Made by a program: the position numbers and the translations under genes. A stretch of DNA of 64,000 nt from Solanum dulcamara (taxonomy: Eukaryota; Streptophyta; Magnoliopsida; Solanales; Solanaceae), in contig NC_077242.1 in assembly GCF_947179165.1 (NCBI RefSeq), forward strand, positions 37,011,097 through 37,075,096. Direction: 5' to 3'. Of the stretch, positions 11,407-23,120 are shown piece after piece (positions within the stretch are counted from its first letter, which is position 1; each line of letters starts with the position of its first letter). Below the pieces are notes generated by a model. The model did not search any database. It was given only the letters and a program-made list of their open reading frames with translations, and was not told the DNA's origin.

Positions 11407-13630
11407 TGTCATGATCCAAGACTACCCATAATCGTAACACGGTTATAATACCTCAGAAGTGCCTGACTTAGATAAATTAGAAAATTACTGAAGTCTGCAG
11501 ATATTTACGATCCCTATGTATGAGTTGTACTTAGTTCCATGAATCGTGGAAAGGGGTTCATAATTGATACTTAGGATTTCAATATTTTTGTTCAGTGTTT
11601 ACAAGGAGTCTTTACAGGTCATTGTTAGTTGTACGAGTCATAGAAAAACATCAGAGACTTAAGAAAAATAAGAACTTAGGGCTAAGATTTTGGGTCGTGT
11701 TTACGGTTCATAAAAAGAATTACATGTCATGAATCCAAGTCGTAGATGAGACTCAGAAAGTTGGAAAATTTACTTGGTCAGTATGAGAGGAATTACGAAT
11801 CATAGATATTTACATAGGTGTGGATAGGCTCGTAGAAACAAGTCATGTAACTTCATGATTTTAGAACCTCAGGTTGCACATTACAAGCCAATAGTATGAC
11901 TCGTAAGAGGAACTACAAGTCGTAGCTATGAGTCGTAGTTAGGTTTCGTATTTCATTCTTGAGATACTTGGTGACTTTAATATTTTGACTTCTACAAGTG
12001 ATCGGTATGAGTTGTATAAGGTTTTATGAATCGTAAAAAGGGTTTGTGGTTCAAAGTTCATAAAATTAGGGTTTCCATTGATTTCTATGAATGGAATTCT
12101 ATGGGTCGTAGAAGGATTTACGGTCCATAGATGCCCTTGTAATGCCTATTTGACAGTTTTTAATTAGGGTTAATTAGGTTTTTTCCACCCTGTTAATTTT
12201 TATAGCATGTCGTTTTGGCCTAATCTAAGTGGGCTTAACTGATCCCTGAACACCCTAATATCCTATTCACTTTCATTCTCTCAAATCAAAGTTCCTTCTC
12301 TACCAAGTTTTCTCCCAAGGCAAGAACAAGGATTCAAACTTCAAACCTTTCTTCCAAGATTCATGCTAGGCTTTTGATTAAAGTATGTGATAACTTCATC
12401 AATGGGTCTCTCTTCACCCATTGAGTCCTAAAGAAACCTCAATTTCTTCAAGTTATGACTTCTCCCAATTCTAGAACTTTAGGTTCTTCGTGATTTCTTA
12501 TTGAATTTTATTGATTCTTCAAGTATAGCCTCTAATTCCATGAATTCAGTTATGATTTCACAATTTCAATGTTATTTCCATGAACCTTCATGTATACAAC
12601 TATTTTCATGATCTAGAAATTATGTTATCTCACATGCATGTTTATGATTATCAATTTTTCATGATTTTAGATACTTTCAGATGTAGTGTCATTCAGTATT
12701 TATCAGTTATCATGATTTAGATATTTTTGATTAAGAATATTTTTGATTATGTTCTGTTATCATAATTTTAGGAGCTACTCAATATGTATCAAATTTTTAG
12801 TATGATTCAATAGTATAAATTATTATTGTTTCCAAATTTATGCATGTTTCCATTTGGAGTAGACTTAGCACCGAGTGGACTCTAGGGATGAAGGTTTCCA
12901 TTTAGCATCCGTGGATCTTTAGTAGCAATTCCTAAGTCCCAGAACTACATGTCACCCTAGGTTTTGTCTCAGATAGACATTAGCTAGTGGATTCACCTTA
13001 GCTCAGATATCATGATCCATACCCTGGCAAGTATGGGCACAATCTTTTTGGTGTGGAAGCAGTACACTGAACTCCATGTTGTAGCTCACATAGTTTATGT
13101 CAGTTAATGGTATCTCCCACAATCAGACTTTGAAATTATTGCATTGATTATCTATTTCTAATATTTCAGTTCAGTTACTCTGTTTCATACTTTATACTTG
13201 ACCATTGCATTAGCATATTTTTCAAACTTATCATGTTCAATATCATGTTTACTTATGCATGTTCCTCATACTCAGTACATTTTAATTATTGGCTATATAC
13301 TTTTCTGCCTATATTATTTCATAATATAGGTTCCGACGCTCCTAATTGCGCTCGCAGTTAGTACGAATCTCCAATTAGCAGTTGAGCTAGTTTAGTGAGT
13401 CCTCATGTTCCAAGGACAAGTTATCTTTCACTTAATATTATTTAGTCTAGTTTTCAAATTTTAGAGTTAGCTAGGGAATCGTCCTATCAACTCACTATAT
13501 AGTAGAGGCTTTCAGACAGATAGTTAGATTCCACCTATGTTGACTTTCAAATATTGTCCACTTTGATATGTTAGACTCTATTAGACTTTTCATGTTGTCT
13601 TCCGCTTTTCACGTTATTGGATCGAACCCC
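11407..13630 (+). repeat. Ty3-gypsy LTR 'C', forward, 3'-truncated
   Basis: It starts TGTCATGATCC, directly after the LINE ORF1 fragment. From 11500 to 12140 it holds repeated near-palindromes, for example CTACAAGTCGTAG (11913-11925) and TCTATGGGTCGTAGA (12098-12112). A leader-like CT-rich stretch with AGTATGTGATAAC follows at 12240-12400, then the conserved stem-loops at 13275-13335 and 13402-13422. The expected TGACA end is missing; at about 13630 it passes into reverse LTR sequence. Open frames here look spurious. Confidence 0.7.
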
Positions 13631-14289
13631 ACCTAGAAATCCCCTCAGTACTTAGTCAATATCCCAACAAAATTCATTAAAACATATGAACATCATCATT
13701 TTCATCATAAAAATAATCATAAAGTAGCTCATTAAGTTTAGTAATTCATAAGAATCCACAACATTGGTGAGAATTGTCCTTATCACTATCTTTAAACATG
13801 ATTTAAATGAGAATAATACTTATCACAACATAATAACTTTCTTGGATCATAATTAATCATCATCATAACTTTCATCAATAAATCATGAATCATAACTTCA
13901 TTCGTAAAAGCTTTCTTTTGAAAATCATAATTCATATAAACTAATCCTTGAACTTCAAAATCATGATTGAAATAGATTAATGCATGGACATTCATAATTC
14001 AACTTGAAATCATACATTTCATGTAAAAATATATTTATAATGATCATTGATAACATCTAAAAATGGAATTGAAACAACCCAATGTAATTCATCAAAACTA
14101 GGGTTAATAGGCAATTATAACTTGAAGAAAACTTTGAGAAAACCTTGGGACTTCATGGGTGAAAGAGACCCATGGATCAATCTCCACATACCTTGGTGAA
14201 TTTACTCAGAAATTGAAGAAGAATCTGATTGCTTTCGAAACCCTAGCTTAAAGATTGGAGCGGAACCTTAAGAGAAATCTTTTGATCTA
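13631..14289 (-). repeat. Internal piece of a reverse Ty3-gypsy LTR
   Basis: This matches the middle of the reverse LTR at 43622-45710: both have CTTAGTCAATATCCCAAC, a TCATAAGAATC block, AGAATTGTCCTTATCAC and a block ending ACATACCTTG. Neither LTR end is present. The left side abuts the truncated forward LTR C and the right side abuts the truncated Ogre LTR, so both junctions are rearrangement points. Confidence 0.65.
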
Positions 14290-14899
14290 TTCTTATTCAT
14301 TGAAGGGTTAATCGATAGTTTATGTATATTTGTGATGATATGATAAAAGTCTTCCCTTAATATTAAATTTCGTATCAAATCAAACCAGACCATTCTTTTG
14401 AAAAGGAGGAAGTAGGTTGTATTGTCTTGATAAATTAATGCCAAATGACAAAAGATAAAAAGGTGGTCAAAAGTAATGAAAAGTAGAGCATGCCATGAAT
14501 GAGACTAAAATAATAGATTAAAATAATCTTAAAGTTATAAAGCTGTGATGTAAAATATTAAAGGGATCCTTTTTTTAAAAGAGAATAGCACTCCTACGCC
14601 TTTTCTTTCGTCTTACCCATCCCTTGCACGCTCCTCACCTCCCAAAACCCAAATTTGAATGACTATTCCCTAATTTTCAGAAAAAATCATAAATCCATGA
14701 CTTTTTCTTCTTCTCCATCTCTTTTTCCTTGAAAATTCGGCACCTCATCACGGCCGCCTACCATTATCGGCAGAATTTCTGCTCAAGCAATTGGTCAAAA
14801 ACAAGGAAAAAGGTAAGATTAGTAAAATCTTTTTCTCACCTTCTCTCTGAATGCCTTCATTTTTCAGTTCAAATACGGATTTTCAAGTCCAGATTCGCC

Positions 14900-14907
14900 T
14901 ATAAATA
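14900..14907 (+). promoter_or_regulatory. TATA box of Ogre 5' LTR
   Basis: TATAAATA in the context GCCTATAAATAACC, conserved with 32742-32749 in the 3' LTR. Downstream is a leader-like CT-rich and CA-rich stretch. Transcription would be expected to start about 25-35 bp downstream; the start itself is inferred. Confidence 0.65.
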
Positions 14908-16318
14908 ACCGTATTTTTCATCTCCAAAGGGACCGAGAATTCACATCCAAATACACACACACATACAGATTCACATATCTACTAGTTTTACTACTTTTGG
15001 TCTTCTCTGATTTTCCAGTTTTGGATTCCTAGACGGAATCTTTGGACGTCAAAGCCTTAGTTTGCTGCTCAACACAAGGTAAAAATTCTTTTCTCGTCTT
15101 ATTTTTATCCTCTTTTACTGTCATCCAATATGGTCCTATGAAGAAATATGTGAGTGTGGTCTGTTTTTTTTTTTTTATAAATGTGTTAGTATATGTCTCT
15201 TGTTTCTTCGAGGATCGAGATTGCGAATAATATGATTTCGTTCTTTTTTGATTCCGTTTTTTTCAATATATGACTGTTTTTGCATCCCAGGTGGTATGTG
15301 TGAAGTTTGAAACAATACATAACTTGATCTGTAGTTTGTCATTGATGCAAATTTATCCGCTGCTGATTCACAAATTTATGCTAAGTCCAATGCGATAGCA
15401 ACTAATGAAAAGTCGTAATTATTTTCATGAGAAAAAAAAATACTCTAGTCTACATAATTAAAGTGCCACAATTATTAAAGTTTTTCCTAAAGTTGGTACT
15501 AGTCTTCCCCTTTTTCCTAATTCAAATCTGGCCAAGTAAAAGTTTAACATTTTTTCTGAATTGTTTTTTATATCATCTTGTTGTGCAGTGGCATTAAATC
15601 AAAGCCCTCATTTTATCCTTTTTAAATAATATACGAGCAAGTGAAATTCTTCCCTATCCGTTTTTACTTCTATTGCACAATATGTATGGCTTATATGTGA
15701 TATATGTGTAAGAATCTTTTTCCTCCATTTCTGCCTCATTATACTTGTACATATCTTCTAATTTCTATTACTTTCAGTTGTCAAGAATATATTTAAGTTT
15801 TTCTCTAGTTTTTCTTTTCCTTTCTTTGTTACATGTGCACTTGGGAGTGCATTTGGAGTTATGATATGACTCTATTTCTGTCCAAATCAGATTGTTTTGC
15901 TCATTGCTGCATTATTTGCTCGTGTCTAGTATCCCTCGTTGCGTCAATAGTGTCCAGCGATTCCTCTTCACTTCAAAGTTTCACATTCTTTATATACATA
16001 GATGTGTTGTTATCTCTTGACTAACGATTTACACATTAATATTTCCTACTTATATTTATGTTTGCCTTTATTTTGTTTTGGTTTGTACAAATCAACTAAG
16101 AAAAATAGTATGACGTAGTCTTTCACTCCCATCCCTTTAGACAATGGGTTTGGTATACACATTTGGTTTAAAATGATATTCTTAATTAAGATTTATTGGT
16201 TACTTAACATTTTTAATTTGCGAAAGCATAACTTTCTCAAAAAAGTGAAGCTACGGGATAACCCTATTTTCATACTTGTCCTTGATAAACTAAGTATTTA
16301 AAATGTAGTGTTTAGTAG

Positions 16319-17301
16319 CCTAGAAGTAGGGCTGTTCACAGTTTTGGTTAAAACCAAAATCAAATCGAAAATTTAACCAAACCGAATAAAAAAACCGACA
16401 TTCAATTTGGTTTGGTTTGGTTTGGTTTTAAATTTGAATAACCGATAATATTTGGTTTGGTTATGGTAATAGAAAAAAATAACCGAATAAATAACCGAAC
16501 CAAACCGATAATTATATACTTAAAATTTATAATTATTTATATGTATAATATTAGTTTTTCATAAATAATTAAAGATATTTTATACGTTTTAATTATTAAT
16601 TTAATATTAATATACTTATTTTTAAGGCCCAACTCTCAAGCCCAATTATAAATTCTAATAAACACTAAACAGCGGTCCAAATCCAACAATCCAAGCCCAT
16701 TAGCCCAACTCTCAAGCCCAATTCTAAATCCTAAATTCTAAATCCTAAATTTCTAATAAGCACTAAGCACTTGAGCAGCAGACAGCAACATAAAGTAAAA
16801 GTTAAAACTTTAAAACCCTAGTATCTGTTTTCCTTTTACATTTTTGTTCCTCTCACGTTGGTTTCTCACAAAGTCACAGACTCACAGTCATAAACTAACA
16901 GTGAAGGCTCAAGAGCAACCTCAACTCCTCAACCCCAAATATAAGATTGTCAAATTTTGAGAAGGTTTGTAAGGAGTTTTTCAAATTTTAAATTGATTTT
17001 AAGTTGTTTTCTTTTTTTTCCGAATGTTTAAGTTGTTTCATTTTCTGTTTTGAACCTCTGTGAGTCGTGAGGAAAAAAGAGCTTCATAAGAATTTGAAGA
17101 ATGTAGAGAGAGAATATTTGAATTATCTCGGCTAGTCATAAACCGAATAACCGAATCAAACCGACAATAACCAAACCCGTGGTTATTATTTTACTTGGTT
17201 TGGTTATGGTTTTAGACATTTAATAACCGATTAAATTGGTTTGGTTATGGTTTTAATCAATAACCGACCCAAACCGAACCATGAACACCCCTACCTAGAA
17301 G
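16319..17301. mobile_element. hAT-type non-autonomous element inside the Ogre 5' LTR
   Basis: The element is 16327-17293 (967 bp). The left end TAGGGCTGTTCACAGTTTT matches the reverse complement of the right end, TAGGGGTGTTCATGGTT, as terminal inverted repeats. Flanks are the identical octamers CCTAGAAG (16319-16326 and 17294-17301). The 3' LTR has a single CCTAGAAG at 34173-34180 with no insertion, a perfect empty site. TTTGG-rich tracts and ACCGAA repeats follow the ends. No transposase frame is visible. It inserted after the Ogre copy formed. Confidence 0.95.
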
Positions 17302-18995
17302 TGCAGATTTTGGTGGTACAAAAATGCATATTTCGAGTTGAAAAGTACATATTAATAAGGTTAAAATATCACCATTCGAGAGCTTAAAGAGTTCATATTT
17401 TTTAAAGGTTAAAATATAATTTTTTGAGAGTTTTAAATTGTAGCAATGTGCAGATTTTGAGGGCAGGAAAACACCTCCTTAGCTACTCAAAGTACAAATT
17501 TGTTTTTGGGGTTAAAAGTAATCATTTGTGAGCTCTAAAGTATAGCAAATTGATTATTAACAATGCATCTTTTGTAGAAAAGAATGCCTTTTTAGAACTT
17601 ATTAACGCAGATTTTTGACTTGTTTAGAGTGAAAACACAGCTACTTTAGAAACTTTAAATGTTTAGACCAGTGAGCTGTTTACTAAGGGATCTTAGAAGA
17701 TACTTAATCTCTTCTCTTTAGGACAATTACAACTCTTTCCTATAATTACATAGGTTAAATAGAATATTAATTAGAGTTAACTTTAGTGTTATTTTAGTTC
17801 GATATTTAGATGTCCCATTTCACTTTTAAAATAATTAGGTGACGATTTTTTTTTTTTTAAAAGAGCTAAGGTAAATGAACCATAAAATTGAGGTGGGACG
17901 CCAATAGTTAAGCCCATTTTGTATTTTCAAAGTTTATCCCCTTGTGTAAAAATTGAATTTATTGTTAATATTTTTAAAACAAAATACAACTCGAATATTC
18001 TAGTTTCCCTAATGAATTGTTTCAAGATTTCAAATTTATTCACAAGTACATACATATATATTTCATACACACAAGGTATATATTTTATTTTTATACTATT
18101 ACTATACTTGATGTATTATTTTGTTATACACAACATATATTTATTTTTCATATCTACTATCCCTTTATCAATGCTATTTTTCTTTTTTTTTTCTTCGTAA
18201 ATTCCTACACGTTAATACACACATCATTTTACTACACATGTATCTATCGTCATTTTGTAATAATAAGCTCTCATAAGTGTAAGAAACATACATATGCATA
18301 TTTTATTTTGAATATGTGTAAGATCACAAACTATACATAATATTTTAACATTTTGTATCATTATTATTTTTATTACTTTTGCGAAAACTCCATTTTATTG
18401 AATTTTTTGATCAAACAATATTTATTATATATCACACATATTACTTTATATTTACAACCTATTTATTATTCTATCTTTTATACATCTTAATTGTATATAT
18501 GCTAATAAAATTAATAATTTATCATATCCTTAAAAAAGCTCAATATTTATATACAATATATTTATATAAGCTCATTTATTTCATGTGAATTTAACAAAAA
18601 TCTATATTTTCATAATACATAAAATTGCCGTACAATTCAAGTACATTTACTTATTCACTTATTTATTTTACCAAATGATAAATAGACTACTACTAAGTTT
18701 GTTTCAAACATATTATAGATATATATGGCATATCTTGCATTTTCACCATTTTTCTCAAATTAATAAAAACTTCTCGTATCAATATTTTCTAAAGCAAATA
18801 AATGAATAAAATATCTCTAATTATTTTTTTAAACTAATTTTAAGGATTATCTTCGGATAGGCTCTGAGGATGCTTAACACCTCTCCTTGAGTAATCAAAA
18901 TTCTTACCTAGAATATCACCGGTTTAGCAATTCAAAACAGAGTTTACATTTACATTTTTAAAAATGGGTTTCCTAATCTTTTCTTGTCAATTAGG

Positions 18996-19103
18996 TGGCG
19001 ACTCTAAATGATTTTCAAAATCAGAGGTATAACTACTTTATGTTGCGAACTATTTCGACTAGTTCAAAAATGGGGTGCGAGAGCTTGGAGACTCTGCTGG
19101 GAA
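18996..19103 (+). promoter_or_regulatory. Ogre primer-binding site, with a primer-like copy in the LTR end
   Basis: TGGAGACTCTGCTGGGAA at 19086-19103 matches the tRNA-Arg-type primer site reported for Ogre elements (TGGCGACTCTGCTGGGGA) at 16 of 18 positions, and it lies just downstream of the LTR end (about 19082). A second copy of the first ten bases, TGGCGACTCT, lies at 18996-19005, still inside the LTR. The end dinucleotide of the LTR is not a clean CA, so the exact boundary may be off by a few bases. Confidence 0.82.
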
Positions 19104-19694
19104 AACCCTTTGTACTTAGCATTTAGGTTTTAACCTTAGCAAAAATTAGTTTTAGAATTAAGGGATATTTGTTTATTATCTATCAATTATTTGCTTTAAT
19201 TGTTTCATTGTAATTTATTTATTATATCACTCTTCATTTGAAAGGATGTAAGCTAAATCCAAACTTGTGTTTCTTATTTATTTTGAAAACACTACATGTT
19301 ATTGCTTTTCTTAAACTTTCATTTGCACTTTCTATCGAGTCCTTGGCCGTACACAAACACACACTGGACACACGAGGGGTGTCAGACACTCCTCTAAATT
19401 TTCTTGGATTCCTTAGTTTCAGAGTTGGTGCAATTAGTTTAGTGCACCTTCTCGCAATCATTCAGTCCCACTTTCAATCATCTAGGAAAAAATCCTACTC
19501 CAGAAATAGAACATTTTGCATGCACCTTAGGAGGGACAATATGAGGTATTGTCACCGCATTTATGAATCCACCCTCATGTCAACGGGTTTCTCTTTAAAA
19601 CACAACGACATATATGTGTGAAAATAATTGATTGATCCAAGTATTAAAGTTGTAACAGATTCTGGACATTAGGACTGACTACCTTCTTATCCAT
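19104..19694 (+). other. Ogre 5' leader, non-coding
   Basis: Untranslated leader between primer site and ORF1. The open frame at 19238-19621 has no recognisable domain and I regard it as chance. Confidence 0.6.
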
Positions 19695-21089
19695 ATGGAA
19701 ATCAACCAAAACATCCCTAACATTCAAATGATGACTGAGGTTCCCAAGATTTTGAAAGATTGGTGGAGAAACATCCGGGTGGCACATGAAAATGAAATTC
19801 CACCGCACTTGGGATCACTAATGAATTTGGTGAATATAATGGCAAACAAGTTGCTCATTACGCTAATGATTGAATTTTGGCAACCAACAACAACAACCTT
19901 CCAATACACGGATTTTGAAATCACGCCCACGCTTAAGGAAATAAGTCAAATTGCTGATGCCACTGGTTGGCAGAGCACCTTTAGCCCCACGCACCATATT
20001 AGGAATTGGTTTTCACAACTCTTTGGGGTTGATAGTGGGTCCAAGTTTGTGAAAAGTTGATAAAGGATGGGTCAGGCTAGGTTATCTCTTTAAAAGATTC
20101 GGCCGTCGGAAGAGCTACGATAAATTCCACCAAGAATTCTTCATTTCAAGAGCTAATTGGGAAAGGCTCAGGGCTATTGTATTCATGGTAGCATTTTCTA
20201 GGAATCATGATCTTCCAAAATAGGAGCTTGCGTCAACATCAACCTCTTGCCTATGGTCATTTACATGTTTAGAGGCCTGCCAGAGTAACCATTGTATCTA
20301 TGATTTTGCCAAAAATACTTTGATCATTGTCCCTCTTCTCTAGAGGACACGACCACTTCAAGAGATGTAACCTATTGCTACAAATTTGTATATTCAATAA
20401 CTTCTATTAAAGGCAAAAAGACAATGATGCTTAAGGAAATCTGCACAACAAGATTAGGAGTCATGCGGAAAGGTTGAGCATATGGGGTTCCCCAAACAAT
20501 GAAGAAGGGTGGCGCTTTTTCCTGACCCACCTCACAGGGGATCGTATTCAGTGGAGATTACCATTAGTCCGTGGCCGAGTTTGTTGAGAACCAACCACAA
20601 CTACTTCATAGGGCTAATTGGGTTGGAAGGCTTCCAGCCTTACGTACCTTTGAGAGTCCTCAGACAGTTTGGGATAACCCAAGGCATTTCTCTGTGGTTA
20701 AACATAGCGCTAATGGAGGTCGATTATGAGGGAAGAGTCCCAATTGAAAGGATCACTACATTGATACGAGAGTAGCATGATATATTTTACCTAGGCATGG
20801 GGGTTGAGTTATGCTGCACCCTTGAGTATTATGCTTGGTTTACAATAGGAGGAATTCTCGCAAGGCCTAGCTATGCCGGAATCTTAGACTTCACGGATGA
20901 GCGAAGATCAGATAAGATTAGAACGGCGTTATTAAACCCCACGCCTATCACCACAACTATGTACAGGCAAACGATGATGAACCAGAGGAGGATATGAAAG
21001 AAGATTCAAAAGAGGATCCTAGGGAGCTGACTAAGGAAGATCCGAAAGAGGATCCCGAAGAAGATGCTCACTCTGAGTATGGTCCATAG
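19695..21089 (+). pseudogene. Ogre ORF1, DUF7745-like protein, broken
   Basis: The first 121 codons are open and contain KILKDWWRNI, HLGSLM and TTTFQYTDFEITPTLKEIS, the pattern I associate with the DUF7745-like ORF1 protein of Ogre elements, whose function is unknown. After a stop at 20058 the similarity continues in shifted frames: a GLPE block near 20275, a Q..LW.NP..F region near 20670, and an acidic Asp/Glu-rich C-terminus at 20970-21089. Position before gag is the Ogre diagnostic. The start ATG at 19695 fits the family N-terminus. It has several stops and at least two frameshifts. Domain naming is from memory of the family and should be confirmed by a profile search. Confidence 0.7.
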
Positions 21090-21654
21090 GGTTTGATGAA
21101 GGATAAGGTTCAAACCACCAGGGACTATAGAGTGACGGATCCCCAGAGTACCAGCCAGGATCTTACTATGATTTGGGAAATAAGGATGATGATTACCCAA
21201 CTTGGCCGTAGACTATCTTTATTTTCCTTTGTATTTCCCCTAGAAAAGGTCTTGCATGGCTTGTATTGATGTTCCAATATGCTGTTAGGGTGGTCGATTA
21301 AGGATTTACACTAAATATATTAAAATATTAGCTCTATCTTGAATCTGGAATGTGTTAAAATTTTGGATCGATTAATCATTAATATTTGCAGTGTAAGCCT
21401 ACCTCTGGGAAAAAGAGGCTCTGTATTAGGACGCATTTAAATGTCACCAACTTGGCGTTAATATGTGTTATATATTTGTTGTACCTTTCAATATCTCCCA
21501 AAATAACATAGTTTCCCTTTTTATTTCTTTTCTTTTATTAATTTCCCAAGAACATTGATTTGTGTCAACTTGCAAATTGGTTGACTCACGGTACAACCTT
21601 TGATCAAAGGGAAAGATGATAGGTGGATAAGAATTTAATGATGCTGCAAACATA
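21090..21654 (+). other. ORF1-gag spacer of the Ogre element
   Basis: AT-rich, without a supported gene. Ogre elements normally have a non-coding gap between ORF1 and gag, which this fits. Confidence 0.55.
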
Positions 21655-22944
21655 ATGATACTAGTAGAGAATCTTAAAGGCTCTCAAAATATGGCCGACA
21701 CTCGAAATGATGAGAAAAGGGATCACATGCCACAAGAACTTGAGATCATGAGGGAGGAATTGCGTCAAGTGCAAGACTTGGCCAAACTTTTGGCTACTAC
21801 CTTCCCAACTTTCAAGATGCCCACCTACTTTCCAAGAGCTAACTTGCCTTCTGCTAATTCACCAAATTTGCCTAAACATGCTCCTGCTCATGGTCAAGCC
21901 CCACTAGCTCATCCATCTACAATCAGGACTGTTCTTGACCTTCCTACTCAAGACCCCACCACACCTACATACCTAGCAATACGACAGATATTTGGGGAAT
22001 ATATTGCCGCTCCTCACGGTCTACAAATGCCTCCTATATATGCCTATTGGGTCAAGGTCTCGTATGAGGTTGACCAATATGCAAAGATGGAGAAGGATGC
22101 CCGATTGAAGGAAGATGAGTAGATAGACGCCCAACTTTGCGGTCTAAGAAAGACGTTTCAAAAATAGCAAGTCACTAGGGGATCAAAGAGCCTAGTTTAG
22201 GATGACTTATGCATCTACCCAGACATTGAAATGCCAGTAGGATACAAGCCACTAAAGTTTGACATATTCGATGGAAAGGGCAGCCCTTACACACATCTGA
22301 GGGCATACTGTGACAAGTTAGTTGGTGTAGGGAGAAATGAGAAGCTAAGAATGAAGTTGTTCATTCGAAGTCTGTCTGGAGAAACGTTGACTTGGTATAC
22401 ACACCAAGATCCTCATAAATGGCATAACTGGCAGGAAATGGCTGAGGATTTCATGAATTGCTTTAGATTTAATACCAAAATCACTACGAACAGGTTCTCA
22501 TTAGCCAACATACAAAAGAAACCATCTGAGGACTTCCAGGAGTATGTACGACATTGGAGAATTGAGGCTGCCAGGGTTCAACCACCACTGGATGAGACTG
22601 AGCTCTCAAAGAACTTTATTCGAGCTCAAGAAGGTATCTACTTTGACAAGATGAAGTCGATGATGGGCCAAAAGTTTGTGGAATTGGTCAAGATAGGGGA
22701 TTTTATAGATGAGGGCATCAAATCCGGTAAAATTCAGTCCATGGCTATACTGCAAGCTGCAAGTGATGCCATTCAATTAGGCTCCATTGGTAGCATCAAG
22801 AAGAAAAAGGAAGATGTTTCACCCATCACTTACCAGCATGGAGGACCATCTCACCGATACCCCAATAATCCCCAAATTATTGCACATACTCCATACACCT
22901 TGTACCCAGTATATAATACCCAACTACACTACAATCCACCCTGA
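21655..22944 (+). pseudogene. Ogre gag
   Basis: The N-terminal part (21655-22122) has a charged, likely coiled-coil segment (MREELRQVQDLAKLLA) followed by a proline-rich linker. After a stop at 22120-22122 and a short gap, the retrotransposon gag core runs open from 22231 to 22944: KPLKFDIFDGKGSPYTHLRAYCDKL, then FIRSLSGETLTWYTHQD, W..MAEDFMNCF.FNT and EYVRHWRIEAARVQPPL. This core forms the virus-like particle shell in related elements. Only one or two lesions separate the halves, so gag is among the better-kept regions here. Confidence 0.88.
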
Positions 22945-23120
22945 GCACCAGCATACCAAAATCTACCAAGACCACATGTCTTAGTCCAAGAACCAATCCA
23001 CAAAATAGACCAGCATTTGCTTCGAGACCACATCCAAATCTCAAAGACAAAAATACTCGCACCTATACATCCATTACCAAACCTTATGCCTAATTATTTG
23101 AAAGGCTGAGGATATTAGGA

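Larger units (their letters stand above)
14290..19082 (+). repeat. 5' LTR of the Ogre-type element (left end missing)
   Basis: The stretch 14290-18085 aligns with 32129-35381 of the 3' LTR, apart from the 967-bp hAT insertion, about 140 bp near 17376-17515 found only here, and about 540 bp near 34421-34965 found only in the 3' copy. The first roughly 800 bp of the LTR (31324-32128 in the 3' copy) are missing, and the break falls inside the Stowaway-like element. The last kilobase (18086-19082) has no partner because the 3' LTR is clipped. AT-rich open frames at 17919-18809 are composition artefacts. Complete length of the LTR would be about 5 kb. Confidence 0.88.

Noticed and set aside
16700..16760. 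Degenerate CTAAATCC-like repeats, considered as interstitial telomere sequence
   Set aside because: Units do not match the plant telomere repeat and lie inside the hAT element.
17919..18809. Several Phe/Ile/Tyr-rich open frames that look like membrane proteins
   Set aside because: They come from AT-rich LTR sequence; no start context, homology or conservation in the 3' LTR.
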